From Ruegeria sp. Ofav3-42 (GTDB lineage: Bacteria; Pseudomonadota; Alphaproteobacteria; Rhodobacterales; Rhodobacteraceae), in the NCBI RefSeq assembly GCF_022347725.1, contig NZ_JAKRGB010000003.1:1-64000 (forward strand): DNA of 64,000 bases, read 5' to 3'. The notes beneath the pieces were generated by a model. The model was not told the origin of the DNA. It did no database searches and saw only the letters and a list, made by a program, of their open reading frames with translations. The position numbers and the translations under genes are program-made. Of this stretch, positions 1 through 8,040 are shown piece after piece. Every line of letters begins with the position of its first letter. The stretch's first letter is position 1.

Positions 1-234
1 TCAAAGTGGACATCCGACGGCATTGGTTAGATGGTTGGCTTGTGATTGCGAGCTGTCATTGAGATCGCTCACAGGGTTGGTCCGACATCGACCATTCTGT
101 TTACAGCGAAAAAGGCAGTTTGAATTCTGGCAATATTGGCCATCATGATTGACTGCTTCCGTGGTGCTGCAAGACAAGTTTGAAACTGTCTTGCCAAGGG
201 CAGAGAATACTTTCTTGAAAGGTCGCTAATCCGC
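1..234. other. Gene-free left edge
   Basis: No convincing coding region is visible. A plus-strand reading frame open from base 1 stops at base 30 and could be the tail of a gene outside the window, but ten codons are too few to judge. The only structure seen is an imperfect inverted repeat at 169-194 with 8-bp arms (GCAAGACA / TGTCTTGC). It could be a transcript end for the leftward gene that stops at 235, but there is no T-run next to it. Confidence 0.4.
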
Positions 235-1284
235 TCAAAGGTTCAGGGCATCCACATCGAACGGCACGAGATACTCCTCATTCTCAGTGCTTCGGATCAG
301 AAGTTGGTTTTCCAGAGTTTCGACGGTTTTTACCCTAGCTCCACTACGCCAACGGAGCGCACCGATGACGTGGGTAATCTCAACTTGGCGATGAGGATCC
401 AGTTGAATGGCACCGCGCCCTTCCGGAAAACCGTCTTCGTCTGTTCCCAGAATGGGCAAGGCGGCGCCCTCTTCGATCCCTAGGCAGGCGAAGTGCCGGC
501 TCGACCAAGGAGCATAATATCGACCACCGTTCGAATGCCACAACATTGTCATCGGCAAAGCTTGAGCCGATTTCAGTGACAGGAATACGTCACCTTCTAC
601 AGGACGAATGACTGCGGTCCATCCCAATTGCTCGTCAGGTGAATCCAATCCAACGACAAAATCTTCACTCTGTGGAGACCATGGGTAGATGGACAAGTTC
701 ACATCGCCCTCTTTACCGGGAAATGATGTCAACATTCGGCTTTCAGCCGGATATCGAAGTGCTGAATAGCCCAATGCCGGATCAACTTCCTGCGCAACCT
801 TGGGTGTCCTCCAACACTGCTTTCGAGAGGTTTGAATGATCCCGCCATTGGGCAAAGATACATTGGCATGATTTGCAACCGGCACTAACCCCTCGCCACC
901 AATGAACGTGTGGCGCTGGTAAACGAATGGGTGCCCCGGGTGCAACGTAATCTCTTTCCGAAGCTTTGCCCCAAAGACCGTTTTTTCGAGCTCAGCACGC
1001 AGATAACTGCCCGTCTTTTCCTTAAGTATCCAACGTGAGTTAGGCGGCCACCCATGCAGCGGCGATGCTCCCTCGGTGGATCCGAATGGAGCGCAGAAAA
1101 AATCACCGCCGAGCTTTTCCAGATGAGGCGCTATTCCCTTGGGCATAATTTCGTCTGTACCGACCCAGGGTGCGCGATGCAGCGGCGAAATCTCTGCGCC
1201 GCCCTCGCTCACACAGAAACTCTCGATCAACCCCAACTGCAAATCGAAGGAAAGCCGAATACCCGTTGCGGACAGCTCGATCAC
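235..1284 (-). CDS. Galactose-mutarotase-like (aldose 1-epimerase family) protein
   Basis: The 349-residue product has the feel of the galactose-mutarotase/aldose-epimerase superfamily: a beta-rich chain without signal peptide or membrane segment, with an early APFGSTEG-HGWPP stretch like the substrate-edge loop of mutarotases and a late GGRYYAPW segment. Such proteins interconvert sugar anomers or bind related carbohydrates. The start is GTG at 1284, preceded by GGGAGT at good spacing. It lies 22 bp downstream of the Rieske ferredoxin gene and closes the leftward operon with the LacI regulator and the hydroxylase, so a role on the same sugar or polyol is inferred. The exact reaction is unknown. 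Confidence 0.7.
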   Translation of the reverse strand: MIELSATGIRLSFDLQLGLIESFCVSEGGAEISPLHRAPWVGTDEIMPKGIAPHLEKLGGDFFCAPFGSTEGASPLHGWPPNSRWILKEKTGSYLRAELEKTVFGAKLRKEITLHPGHPFVYQRHTFIGGEGLVPVANHANVSLPNGGIIQTSRKQCWRTPKVAQEVDPALGYSALRYPAESRMLTSFPGKEGDVNLSIYPWSPQSEDFVVGLDSPDEQLGWTAVIRPVEGDVFLSLKSAQALPMTMLWHSNGGRYYAPWSSRHFACLGIEEGAALPILGTDEDGFPEGRGAIQLDPHRQVEITHVIGALRWRSGARVKTVETLENQLLIRSTENEEYLVPFDVDALNL

Positions 1285-1306
1285 AAACCACTCCCAACCA
1301 AGAAAA

Positions 1307-1621
1307 TCATTCCACCAATACCATCACACGACCATCTCCTACTTTGGTTTCGTAGGAGCGAAGATCTTCACATACTGGCGCTCTCAGAGCTTTTCCCGAG
1401 CGATAGTCGAATAGACCATTGTGCTTGGGGCACTCTATCTCATAGTCTATCACAAGACCGCCCGATAAATGCACTTGCTCGTGCGTACAGAGACCATCGG
1501 TGCAATAGAACTCATTGTCCGAACTACGATAAATTGCATATGTCCGATCCTCGTGATCCCAACGGATAACGTCTTCTTCGTCAACATCGTCTACGGCGCA
1601 TGCGTCAACCCAAGGCATCAT
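1307..1621 (-). CDS. MocE-like Rieske [2Fe-2S] ferredoxin
   Basis: A 104-residue stand-alone Rieske protein. The cluster ligands are visible as C45-x-H47 and C64-x2-H67. Proteins of this size pass electrons from a reductase to an oxygenase. The start ATG overlaps the stop of the upstream hydroxylase gene (ATGA), so the two are translationally coupled and presumably made in fixed ratio. In rhizobial rhizopine catabolism MocE serves the MocD oxygenase in the same way; the assignment here rests on this pairing and on the motif. No MocF-type ferredoxin reductase is seen in the window, so the reductase must be encoded elsewhere. Confidence 0.85.
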   Translation of the reverse strand: MMPWVDACAVDDVDEEDVIRWDHEDRTYAIYRSSDNEFYCTDGLCTHEQVHLSGGLVIDYEIECPKHNGLFDYRSGKALRAPVCEDLRSYETKVGDGRVMVLVE

Positions 1622-2778
1622 GTTCCTCCCGTATCACAGATTTCCAATCCTGTGTTTCGTTCGGGCACTGCCCTGTGCAGATGCTCCCGATAAGGACGGG
1701 CCGTCGGCGGGAGCGTTTTTCGAATGGCATGGTTCGGGTCAACGCGCTGCTTCATGACGGAACCCATCATTTCCTTATAGCCGTCCCAAATCGAAGTGTT
1801 CGGCGGTGGTAGGTCGTCTTTGATAAGTTCATGAAGCTCCGGGAGAGCATAATACGGAACCATCGGGAACATATGATGCTCAATGTGGTAGTTCATGTTC
1901 CAGTAAATCCAACGGCTGATCGGGTTCATATATAGCGTTCGGGAATTCAACCGGTGATCAAGAACATTCTCCGCAAACCCTCCATGCTGAAGCAGCCCCG
2001 TCATTACAAAATGCCAGCACCCATAGATCCGAGGACCTCCGATCAAGAGTATTGGGATCAGAGATTTCCATCCGGCCCCAAAGGCAAACAATACAAATGA
2101 AACCACCAAAACAGCGGCGTAGATTACAATGTGAACTCGCGCCCAAAAGACCGCTTTGGGCCACTGGTTTTCCGGAATGTAATCCTGCTCTTCTTGCGAC
2201 AAGTTTCCCATCGCATTTCGCATCAGAACTTTGAGCGAAGTCCACGTTTCAACAATCCCCACAAACGCAAGCGCTTTCAGGACGAGGCTGATCGGGTGCA
2301 TCCACGCTATTTCCGGATCGCGGCCAACGATAAGCGTATCGGTGTGATGTCGTGCGTGGCTCCAGCGCCAATTGACCGGGTTCCGCATGATCTGAAAGGA
2401 TGCGATGTGATACACGACGTCGTTCATCCAGCGGGTTCGAAACGCTGTTCCGTGTCCGCATTCGTGCCAACGGCTGTCGCAGGCCGAACCATACACGACA
2501 CCGTATGCAAACCAGAAAGGCACGCAAAGCCAGCTGCCCCAGAAGTACAGGCCACCAGCCGCAAAACCAAAGTGCAAGGCGATCCATATCACGGTGTCAC
2601 GTATGGCCGGGGCATCCCGGCGTTTCATAAGCGATTTCAGCTTCTTTCGTGGAACCTCGCTATGGTACCACTCTGCCGCCGACAGACCGGTTTCTATCGC
2701 TTGACGCGTGCTATCACCGGTCAGGGAATAGTCCCGAACGGCAAATTCAGAGCCAATGGGTGCGGTCGACTTGCTCAT
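1618..2778 (-). CDS. MocD-like membrane di-iron hydroxylase (fatty-acid-desaturase superfamily)
   Basis: A 386-residue integral membrane protein with the three histidine boxes of the desaturase/hydroxylase fold: H105-x3-H109, H141-x2-HH145 and H298-x2-HH302, plus H265 in a QHGG context. These bind the di-iron centre that activates O2. Hydrophobic stretches lie at about 62-100 and 215-250. ATG 2778 is chosen because GGAGAAAGGGG lies just upstream; an in-frame ATG at 2793 has no ribosome site. The adjacent Rieske ferredoxin is the likely electron donor. The pair matches MocD/MocE, which demethylate O-methyl-scyllo-inosamine in rhizobia, so oxidative O-demethylation is the best inference. A lipid desaturase is the alternative, but the sugar-catabolic context argues against it. 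Confidence 0.8.
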   Translation of the reverse strand: MSKSTAPIGSEFAVRDYSLTGDSTRQAIETGLSAAEWYHSEVPRKKLKSLMKRRDAPAIRDTVIWIALHFGFAAGGLYFWGSWLCVPFWFAYGVVYGSACDSRWHECGHGTAFRTRWMNDVVYHIASFQIMRNPVNWRWSHARHHTDTLIVGRDPEIAWMHPISLVLKALAFVGIVETWTSLKVLMRNAMGNLSQEEQDYIPENQWPKAVFWARVHIVIYAAVLVVSFVLFAFGAGWKSLIPILLIGGPRIYGCWHFVMTGLLQHGGFAENVLDHRLNSRTLYMNPISRWIYWNMNYHIEHHMFPMVPYYALPELHELIKDDLPPPNTSIWDGYKEMMGSVMKQRVDPNHAIRKTLPPTARPYREHLHRAVPERNTGLEICDTGGT

Positions 2779-2856
2779 TTCCCCTTTCTCCATAGCTCAC
2801 AGCATTACCCGCGCGTCCTCCTTGACTATAGCAAAGGCACCTGAATTTTGGCTTCG

Positions 2857-3885
2857 CTAATTGGGCGGCGCAGAACTTGCTCGTGTTACAAGCTCAACAG
2901 GAAGCGCTGATTTCGTTGGAAGAGCTTTGCCCGTGTTCGCTAACTTGCCCAGCAATACCTCTGCCGCTCGGCGTCCCAGTTGATGCCGGTCTTGTCGGAT
3001 CGTTGTCAGCGCGGGAACGTACGATCCCGACATTTCGATATCGTCGAAACCCACAACCGAAATATCGCCGGGCACCTTCAATCCACCTGCCACCAGTCCG
3101 GAAATCAACCCAAAGGCAACCATATCCGCAGCGCAGAAAACCGCCGTTGGGCGCTCATCCATCGCAAGTATTCTTCTGGCAGCTTCATGTCCGGACTCCA
3201 GCGAGAAGTCGCCTCTGATGATCCACTCGGGCCGCGCTGGTAGACCCAAGCGAGTCCGTTCTTCGACCACACCCTCACGCCGAGCGGTCGTCAGTACATT
3301 CCCGTCAGGCCCAGTGACATGCGCGATTTTCTTGTGGCCCAAATCATGCAGGTGCCTGATCGCCAATCGCGCACCCTCGGCGTTGTCGCTGGAGATTACC
3401 GGAAAGGCCTCGCCTTCCACCCATTCACATAAGAATACGATGCGGTCGCCCGCTCCGTATGTGACGCATTGCTGAAGCGCAGCCGACGATATTCCGCCAT
3501 CCAATGAGATTGCGCCATCAATACGACCGTCCCGAAAGTACCCAGCGAGAGTTTCCTCCTGCAGCGGATTGCTTTCGGTGTCGGTGATCAAAACTGCGTA
3601 ATCCGACCCGGCGAACCCCTCGCTGATACCAGCGAGAATGCCCGAATAAAATGGTTTCCCGAGGTTGGGAACAAGGATCAGCACTGCCCCTGCCCGCTGC
3701 ATCCGCAGGTTTCGGGCGGCCTGATTGACGCGGTAACCCGTTTCGCGAATAGCTTCAAGGACGGCGACCCGCGTTGATTTTGACACCAGGTTGGGATTGG
3801 ACAAAACACGGCTGACAGTGGCTGTCGACACCCGCGCTGCACGTGCGACGTCCTGTATCGTGGCGGGCTTGGGTTTCTTGCTCAT
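2857..3885 (-). CDS. LacI/GalR-family transcriptional regulator
   Basis: A 342-residue regulator of the usual family length. The N-terminal helix-turn-helix (about residues 7-32: TIQDVARAARVSTATVSRVL) is followed by a hinge helix and a periplasmic-binding-protein-like sugar sensor domain (about 60-335). Such proteins normally repress a catabolic operon until a sugar ligand releases them. It is first in the leftward operon and is transcribed away from the SDR/importer operon. The gap between them carries two CG-centred palindromes with the consensus look of LacI-family operators, so it probably controls both operons and itself. The ligand is unknown, presumably the imported sugar or polyol. 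Confidence 0.92.
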   Translation of the reverse strand: MSKKPKPATIQDVARAARVSTATVSRVLSNPNLVSKSTRVAVLEAIRETGYRVNQAARNLRMQRAGAVLILVPNLGKPFYSGILAGISEGFAGSDYAVLITDTESNPLQEETLAGYFRDGRIDGAISLDGGISSAALQQCVTYGAGDRIVFLCEWVEGEAFPVISSDNAEGARLAIRHLHDLGHKKIAHVTGPDGNVLTTARREGVVEERTRLGLPARPEWIIRGDFSLESGHEAARRILAMDERPTAVFCAADMVAFGLISGLVAGGLKVPGDISVVGFDDIEMSGSYVPALTTIRQDRHQLGRRAAEVLLGKLANTGKALPTKSALPVELVTRASSAPPN

Positions 3886-3936
3886 GGCCTGTCAGATGAT
3901 TTCCAGCTTGACTCGAATCTGTTGTGATGCCGATTA

Positions 3937-3950
3937 TGTAATCGATTACA
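3937..3950. promoter_or_regulatory. Palindromic operator 1 (TGTAATCGATTACA)
   Basis: A perfect 14-bp palindrome with the central CG typical of LacI-family operators. It lies 52 bp upstream of the regulator start codon and in the promoter region of the divergent SDR/importer operon. The repressor assignment is inferred from position and symmetry. Confidence 0.75.
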
Positions 3951-3978
3951 CAAATATGAAAGCTGCTTTTTCACAATA

Positions 3979-3992
3979 TGTAATCGATTGCA
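3979..3992. promoter_or_regulatory. Palindromic operator 2 (TGTAATCGATTGCA)
   Basis: Second copy of the same site with one symmetry-breaking base. Its centre is 42 bp from the centre of operator 1, four turns of the helix, so two repressor dimers could bind the same face or form a small loop. It lies about 30 bp upstream of the ATG at 4021. Confidence 0.75.
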
Positions 3993-4058
3993 GAAGCAAT
4001 TTCGCCAAGTGAGGGACCAGATGGCATCCGAACCCCAACGCAAAAAAAGCCGGGCTCT

Positions 4059-4790
4059 TTGTTGACTTCAAAAGCCTCATTCGACTTTGCCGGGGCGAAG
4101 GTCCTGGTGATAGGCGCCAGCCGGGCCGGCATTGGCGCTGCTATCGCCAGAGCATTTCAGGACTCAGGTGCCGCGGTGGAAATTACCGGCGTGGAACCGG
4201 AATGCGCCGAAGTGGACGCGGCCCGCTTTACCTACAATCAACTGGATGTAACCGACACCGACGAAGTCTACGAATTCGCGGGCATGCGCGGCCATATAGA
4301 CGTTCTGATCAATTGCGCAGCAATCACTCGACGCGGCGCGGAAATGGCGCCGGAGTTCTTTTCCCACGTGTTGAACGTAAACCTGACCGGGTCGTTTCGA
4401 TGCGCCGAAGCGTTGCACCCTGCCCTTTCGGCCGCAAAGGGGCGCGTCATTAATGTGGCCTCAATGTATGCGCGCTTTGGTTCACCGCAAAACCCGGCCT
4501 ACGGCGCGTCAAAAGCCGGTGTGGAACAACTGACAAAATCACTGGCTATTGCGTGGGCCAAAGACGGCATTCGCGTGAATGCCATCGCACCGGGTTTCAT
4601 CGTGACCGAGCAATCGGCACGCGCCCGGGAAGATACCAGTTTCACATCAGCCGTCGAAGCGCGCACACCCTTGGCACGCTGGGGTCACCCGGAAGATATC
4701 GCCGGAACAGCCATGTTTCTCGCATCCGACGCTGCGGCTTTTGTGACTGGCACATGCCTGATCGTGGACGGAGGGTATTCGGTTGTTTGA
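4059..4790 (+). CDS. SDR-family dehydrogenase/reductase
   Basis: A short-chain dehydrogenase of 243 residues, normal for the family. The nucleotide-binding glycine motif is near the N-terminus (GASRAGIG), and the catalytic Ser and Tyr-x3-Lys are in NVASMYARFG and YGASK. It ends in the common VTGTCLIVDGGYS form. It should oxidise a hydroxyl of the imported sugar or polyol with NAD(P)+. The start is uncertain: the only in-frame starts near the N-terminus are TTG codons at 4059 and 4062 with no ribosome site, whereas a well-placed GAGGGA-ATG at 4021 lies in another frame, separated by a run of seven A. It is the first gene of the rightward operon, 12 bp before the MocA-like oxidoreductase. Confidence 0.88.
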   Translation: MLTSKASFDFAGAKVLVIGASRAGIGAAIARAFQDSGAAVEITGVEPECAEVDAARFTYNQLDVTDTDEVYEFAGMRGHIDVLINCAAITRRGAEMAPEFFSHVLNVNLTGSFRCAEALHPALSAAKGRVINVASMYARFGSPQNPAYGASKAGVEQLTKSLAIAWAKDGIRVNAIAPGFIVTEQSARAREDTSFTSAVEARTPLARWGHPEDIAGTAMFLASDAAAFVTGTCLIVDGGYSVV

Positions 4791-4802
4791 CAGGAGCACA
4801 TC

Positions 4803-5957
4803 ATGAGTGACTTCGCGAAAATCCGCGCAGCAGTTATCGGGACCGGCTTCATAGGAACGGTCCATGTTCAGGCTCTTCGGCGCCTTGGCGTGGACGTAAG
4901 AGGTGTTCTTGGATCATCGCCGGAACGCGGTCGGGACCGGGCACAAGCGATGAGCGTGGCACGCGCCTATGTCTCTCTGGAAGATCTCTTGGCGGATGAA
5001 AACATCGATGTTGTGCACGTAACGACCCCAAACCACGCACACTATCCGCAAGTGAAGTCGATCCTGGGCGCTGGCAAACACGTCATCTGCGAGAAACCAC
5101 TAGCCATGACATCCCTCGAAAGCGCCGAGATGGTCGACCATGCCAATGCGTCAGGAAAGGTTGCAGCGGTTTGCTATAACATTCGGTTTTATCCACTGAA
5201 TCAACAGGCCTACGGAATGGTTCAGGCCGGGGATTTAGGTAATATCCGTTTCGTTACAGGGCATTACCATCAGGACTGGCTTGCCAAACCTAGCGACTGG
5301 AACTGGCGGCTGGAAAGCGAAATGGGGGGTGCGCTGCGATCGGTCGGTGACATTGGAACGCACTGGGTTGACCTGACCAGCTTTGTTACCGGTTTGAAAG
5401 CTGCATCGGTCATGGCGGAGCTGGCGACCTTTATCCCGAAACGCCGGAAACCTCTTGGCTCGGTAGAAACCTTCACCAGCGGGACCGGCGAAACTGAGAG
5501 TGTGCCAATCGATACCGACGATGCCGCCATGATCCTTATCCGGTATGAGAACGGAGCACGCGGCGTAATGAGCACATCTCAGGTGAACATGGGCCGAAAG
5601 AACTCGTTGCAATGGGATATCGCCGGAGCGAAGGCCAGTGCTGCGTGGGACAGCGAAACCCCTGACCATCTGTTCATTGGGCACCGCGACGCGCCCAACC
5701 AGACGCTGATGCGCGACTTTACTTTGATGAACGGCCCAGGAGTCGCTGCCGCCACATTACCTCCGGGGCATGTGGAGGGGTTCGCGGATTCCTTCTTCAA
5801 CTTTTTTCGGGCGGTTTATGCCGACGTCCTCGCGGGTGGACGCCAGCCGGCCAGCACGTGGGCCACGTTTGAAGATGGTCATTACGAGATGCGTTTCTGT
5901 GATGCCGTCGTGAAATCGGCACGTGAAGGCCGCTGGGTAGATTTGAGCGAGATTTGA
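4803..5957 (+). CDS. Gfo/Idh/MocA-family NAD(P)-dependent oxidoreductase
   Basis: 384 residues with an N-terminal Rossmann fold (AVIGTGFIGTVHVQALRRLG), the family EKP motif in GKHVICEKPLAM that holds the catalytic Lys, and a C-terminal alpha/beta domain (from about residue 130). Relatives oxidise or reduce sugars, inositols and inosamines; MocA of the rhizopine pathway belongs here. ATG 4803 follows AGGAG at ideal spacing. It sits between the SDR and the TIM-barrel isomerase, a common set in inositol and sugar catabolic operons. The substrate cannot be told from sequence. Confidence 0.92.
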   Translation: MSDFAKIRAAVIGTGFIGTVHVQALRRLGVDVRGVLGSSPERGRDRAQAMSVARAYVSLEDLLADENIDVVHVTTPNHAHYPQVKSILGAGKHVICEKPLAMTSLESAEMVDHANASGKVAAVCYNIRFYPLNQQAYGMVQAGDLGNIRFVTGHYHQDWLAKPSDWNWRLESEMGGALRSVGDIGTHWVDLTSFVTGLKAASVMAELATFIPKRRKPLGSVETFTSGTGETESVPIDTDDAAMILIRYENGARGVMSTSQVNMGRKNSLQWDIAGAKASAAWDSETPDHLFIGHRDAPNQTLMRDFTLMNGPGVAAATLPPGHVEGFADSFFNFFRAVYADVLAGGRQPASTWATFEDGHYEMRFCDAVVKSAREGRWVDLSEI

Positions 5958-5967
5958 GGGTGATGAT

Positions 5968-6882
5968 ATGAAATTGGGCTTGCTGACTGCACCATTCGAA
6001 GACTCTCAGTTGACAGAGGTGGCGGCCTGGGCCGGCGCCAATGGGTTTTCGGCCATGGAGGTTGCCTGCTGGCCAGCGACCGGTGGCGAGCAACGGCGTT
6101 ATGCCGGAACCAGCCACATCAATGTGGACGGCCTTTCCGCGGATCAGGGCAATGAAATTGCCGGGCAGCTCGGCGATCAGGGGATCGAGATTTCGGGTCT
6201 CGGGTACTACCCCAACCCGCTCCATGCCGATGCAGAGCATCGGGCTGAGGTCATTGGGCATCTGAAAAAGGTGATCACCGCTGCCGGGGTGATGGGCATC
6301 AAGATCGTCAACACCTTCGTTGGCGGAGACCGCACTCTGCACCTCGACGCGAACTGGGAGCGCGCCACCGAGATTTTCGACCCAATCGTCAAGCATGCAC
6401 AAAACTCAGGTGTGCGCCTGTGCTTTGAGAACTGCCCGATGATCTTCAGCTATGACGAATGGCCCGGGGGTCACAATATCGCCTACTCACCAAGAATCTG
6501 GCGACGGATTTTCGAGAAATGGGGTGATGCGGTTGGTATGAATTTCGACCCCTCACATTTGATTTGGCAATTCATCGATCAAACACGTTTTATCAAGGAG
6601 TTTGGTCCTCACATGGCTCATGTCCATGCCAAGGACGTGATGGTCGATCAGGACGGGCTTTATGAAAACGGGGTGATGTCGACTGGAATGGGGTGGCAGA
6701 TCCCGCGGCTCTGCGGGCTGGGCGATGTGGACTGGTCCGATTTCTTTTCCGGCCTGTACCGCGTCGGATACGACGGTCCGATCATCATCGAGCATGAAGA
6801 CAGGTTGTTCGAAGGGACAGACGAGAAGGTCAAGCGGGGCTTCCTGCTGGCCCGGGATGTCCTGTCGCCATTCATCAAGTGA
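5968..6882 (+). CDS. Sugar phosphate isomerase/epimerase family (xylose-isomerase-like TIM barrel)
   Basis: 304 residues of the AP-endonuclease-2/xylose-isomerase-like TIM-barrel family, to which inosose dehydratase (IolE), inosose isomerase (IolI) and MocC belong. Metal-ligand-type residues are visible in LCFENCPM, MNFDPSHLIWQ, MAHVHAKD and the late IIIEHEDRLFE segment. It should isomerise, epimerise or dehydrate the keto-intermediate made by the neighbouring dehydrogenases. It follows the oxidoreductase by 10 bp and precedes the importer genes in the same operon. Confidence 0.88.
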   Translation: MKLGLLTAPFEDSQLTEVAAWAGANGFSAMEVACWPATGGEQRRYAGTSHINVDGLSADQGNEIAGQLGDQGIEISGLGYYPNPLHADAEHRAEVIGHLKKVITAAGVMGIKIVNTFVGGDRTLHLDANWERATEIFDPIVKHAQNSGVRLCFENCPMIFSYDEWPGGHNIAYSPRIWRRIFEKWGDAVGMNFDPSHLIWQFIDQTRFIKEFGPHMAHVHAKDVMVDQDGLYENGVMSTGMGWQIPRLCGLGDVDWSDFFSGLYRVGYDGPIIIEHEDRLFEGTDEKVKRGFLLARDVLSPFIK

Positions 6883-6927
6883 AACAACATCAAAAGTGAA
6901 ACGACTGAAAACTGGGAGGAAACTGAA

Positions 6928-7965
6928 ATGAAAAACCTACTCTACGGCGTTGCTGCAATAGCAGTTTCTGCTTCTCTTTCAACGGTGGCGATTGCGGACG
7001 GGCACAAGCAATACACCATCGGCGTGTCCAACACTGTTCAAGGTAACGGGTGGCGCGAGCAGATGATCTGCGCCATGCGTGCGCAGGCCTTGGTTGAGCC
7101 CGATGTCACAAACCTGATCGTTGCACACCGCAACACGGATTCAGCGGGGCAGCTAGAAGACATCAACAATCTGATCGAAGCGGGTGTGGACGCAATCGTC
7201 CTGAACCCATCTAACCCGGACGCGTTAAACTCGGCGCTGGAAAAGGCGATGGCGCAAGACATCGTCGTCGTTGCCGTGGATGCCGGCGTTTCGGCTGACG
7301 GCGCATACATTCTTTCAAACAACCAAGAAGAATATGCCTACCTTGGCGCCAAGTGGCTGTTTGAACAGCTCGGTGGCAAAGGTGACGTTGTTTATATGCG
7401 CGGAATCGCTGGTGTGTCCGCCGATACAGACCGCGACAACGGATTTAAACGCGCGCTTGCTGAACACCCCGATGTCAACGTAGTGCACGAAGTTTTCACC
7501 GGATGGCAGCAGGACCAGGGCAAACAACAGATCTTTGATTTCCTTGCCACCGGCATCCCGTTTGACGGCGTCTGGACCAGCGGCATCGACAATGTAATCG
7601 TCGACGCGTTCACTGAATCCGGCGCGCCTTTGGTACCGATCGTCGGTGCAGACAATGCGGGCTTCGTTCAATACCTGACCGAAGTTGAGGGGTTGAATGG
7701 TGCAGCGGTGACAAACCCCGGCTCAGTTGGCGGCGCGGGCATCGCTTTGGCCGTCGACATCCTGAACGGTGAGGCCCCTGACAGTAATACAGTACTGGTC
7801 GACCCCGTGCTTTGGGAAAACGCGACAGATGCGGGCCGCGAAACGATCAAGGCGGCTCAGAACCCCAATCTTGATCCTGAATGGCCCGTTTCCGTGACGG
7901 TTCCCGGATGGACCGACTACACGATGGAACAGATCATCGACTGCAAAGGACCCGGCGAAAGCTGA
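6928..7965 (+). CDS. Periplasmic sugar-binding protein of ribose/MocB type
   Basis: 345 residues. A Sec signal peptide (about residues 1-23, cut near VAIA-DGHK) exports a two-lobed binding protein of the RbsB/MocB type; DGVWTSGIDNVIVDAF and PIVGADNAGFVQYL are typical of the hinge and ligand cleft. It captures the substrate for the ABC importer encoded just downstream. A strong ribosome site (GGGAGGAAA) precedes ATG 6928. The gap behind the stop holds a stem-loop that could raise the level of this transcript segment over the ATPase and permease genes. Confidence 0.93.
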   Translation: MKNLLYGVAAIAVSASLSTVAIADGHKQYTIGVSNTVQGNGWREQMICAMRAQALVEPDVTNLIVAHRNTDSAGQLEDINNLIEAGVDAIVLNPSNPDALNSALEKAMAQDIVVVAVDAGVSADGAYILSNNQEEYAYLGAKWLFEQLGGKGDVVYMRGIAGVSADTDRDNGFKRALAEHPDVNVVHEVFTGWQQDQGKQQIFDFLATGIPFDGVWTSGIDNVIVDAFTESGAPLVPIVGADNAGFVQYLTEVEGLNGAAVTNPGSVGGAGIALAVDILNGEAPDSNTVLVDPVLWENATDAGRETIKAAQNPNLDPEWPVSVTVPGWTDYTMEQIIDCKGPGES

Positions 7966-7978
7966 TCCCGTCTGAAGG

Positions 7979-8006
7979 GCCTTCCGCTCTTTATTGGGCG
8001 GAGGGC
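7979..8006 (+). promoter_or_regulatory. Stem-loop between binding-protein and ATPase genes
   Basis: GCCTTCCGC and GCGGAGGGC form a 9-bp stem (one G-T pair) around a 10-base loop. No T-run follows. Such hairpins behind binding-protein genes often protect the upstream mRNA or act as leaky terminators, which fits the excess of binding protein that importers need. Confidence 0.55.
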
Positions 8007-8040
8007 ACACTCAACGCACCTCCAATACTCAAGGACCTTC

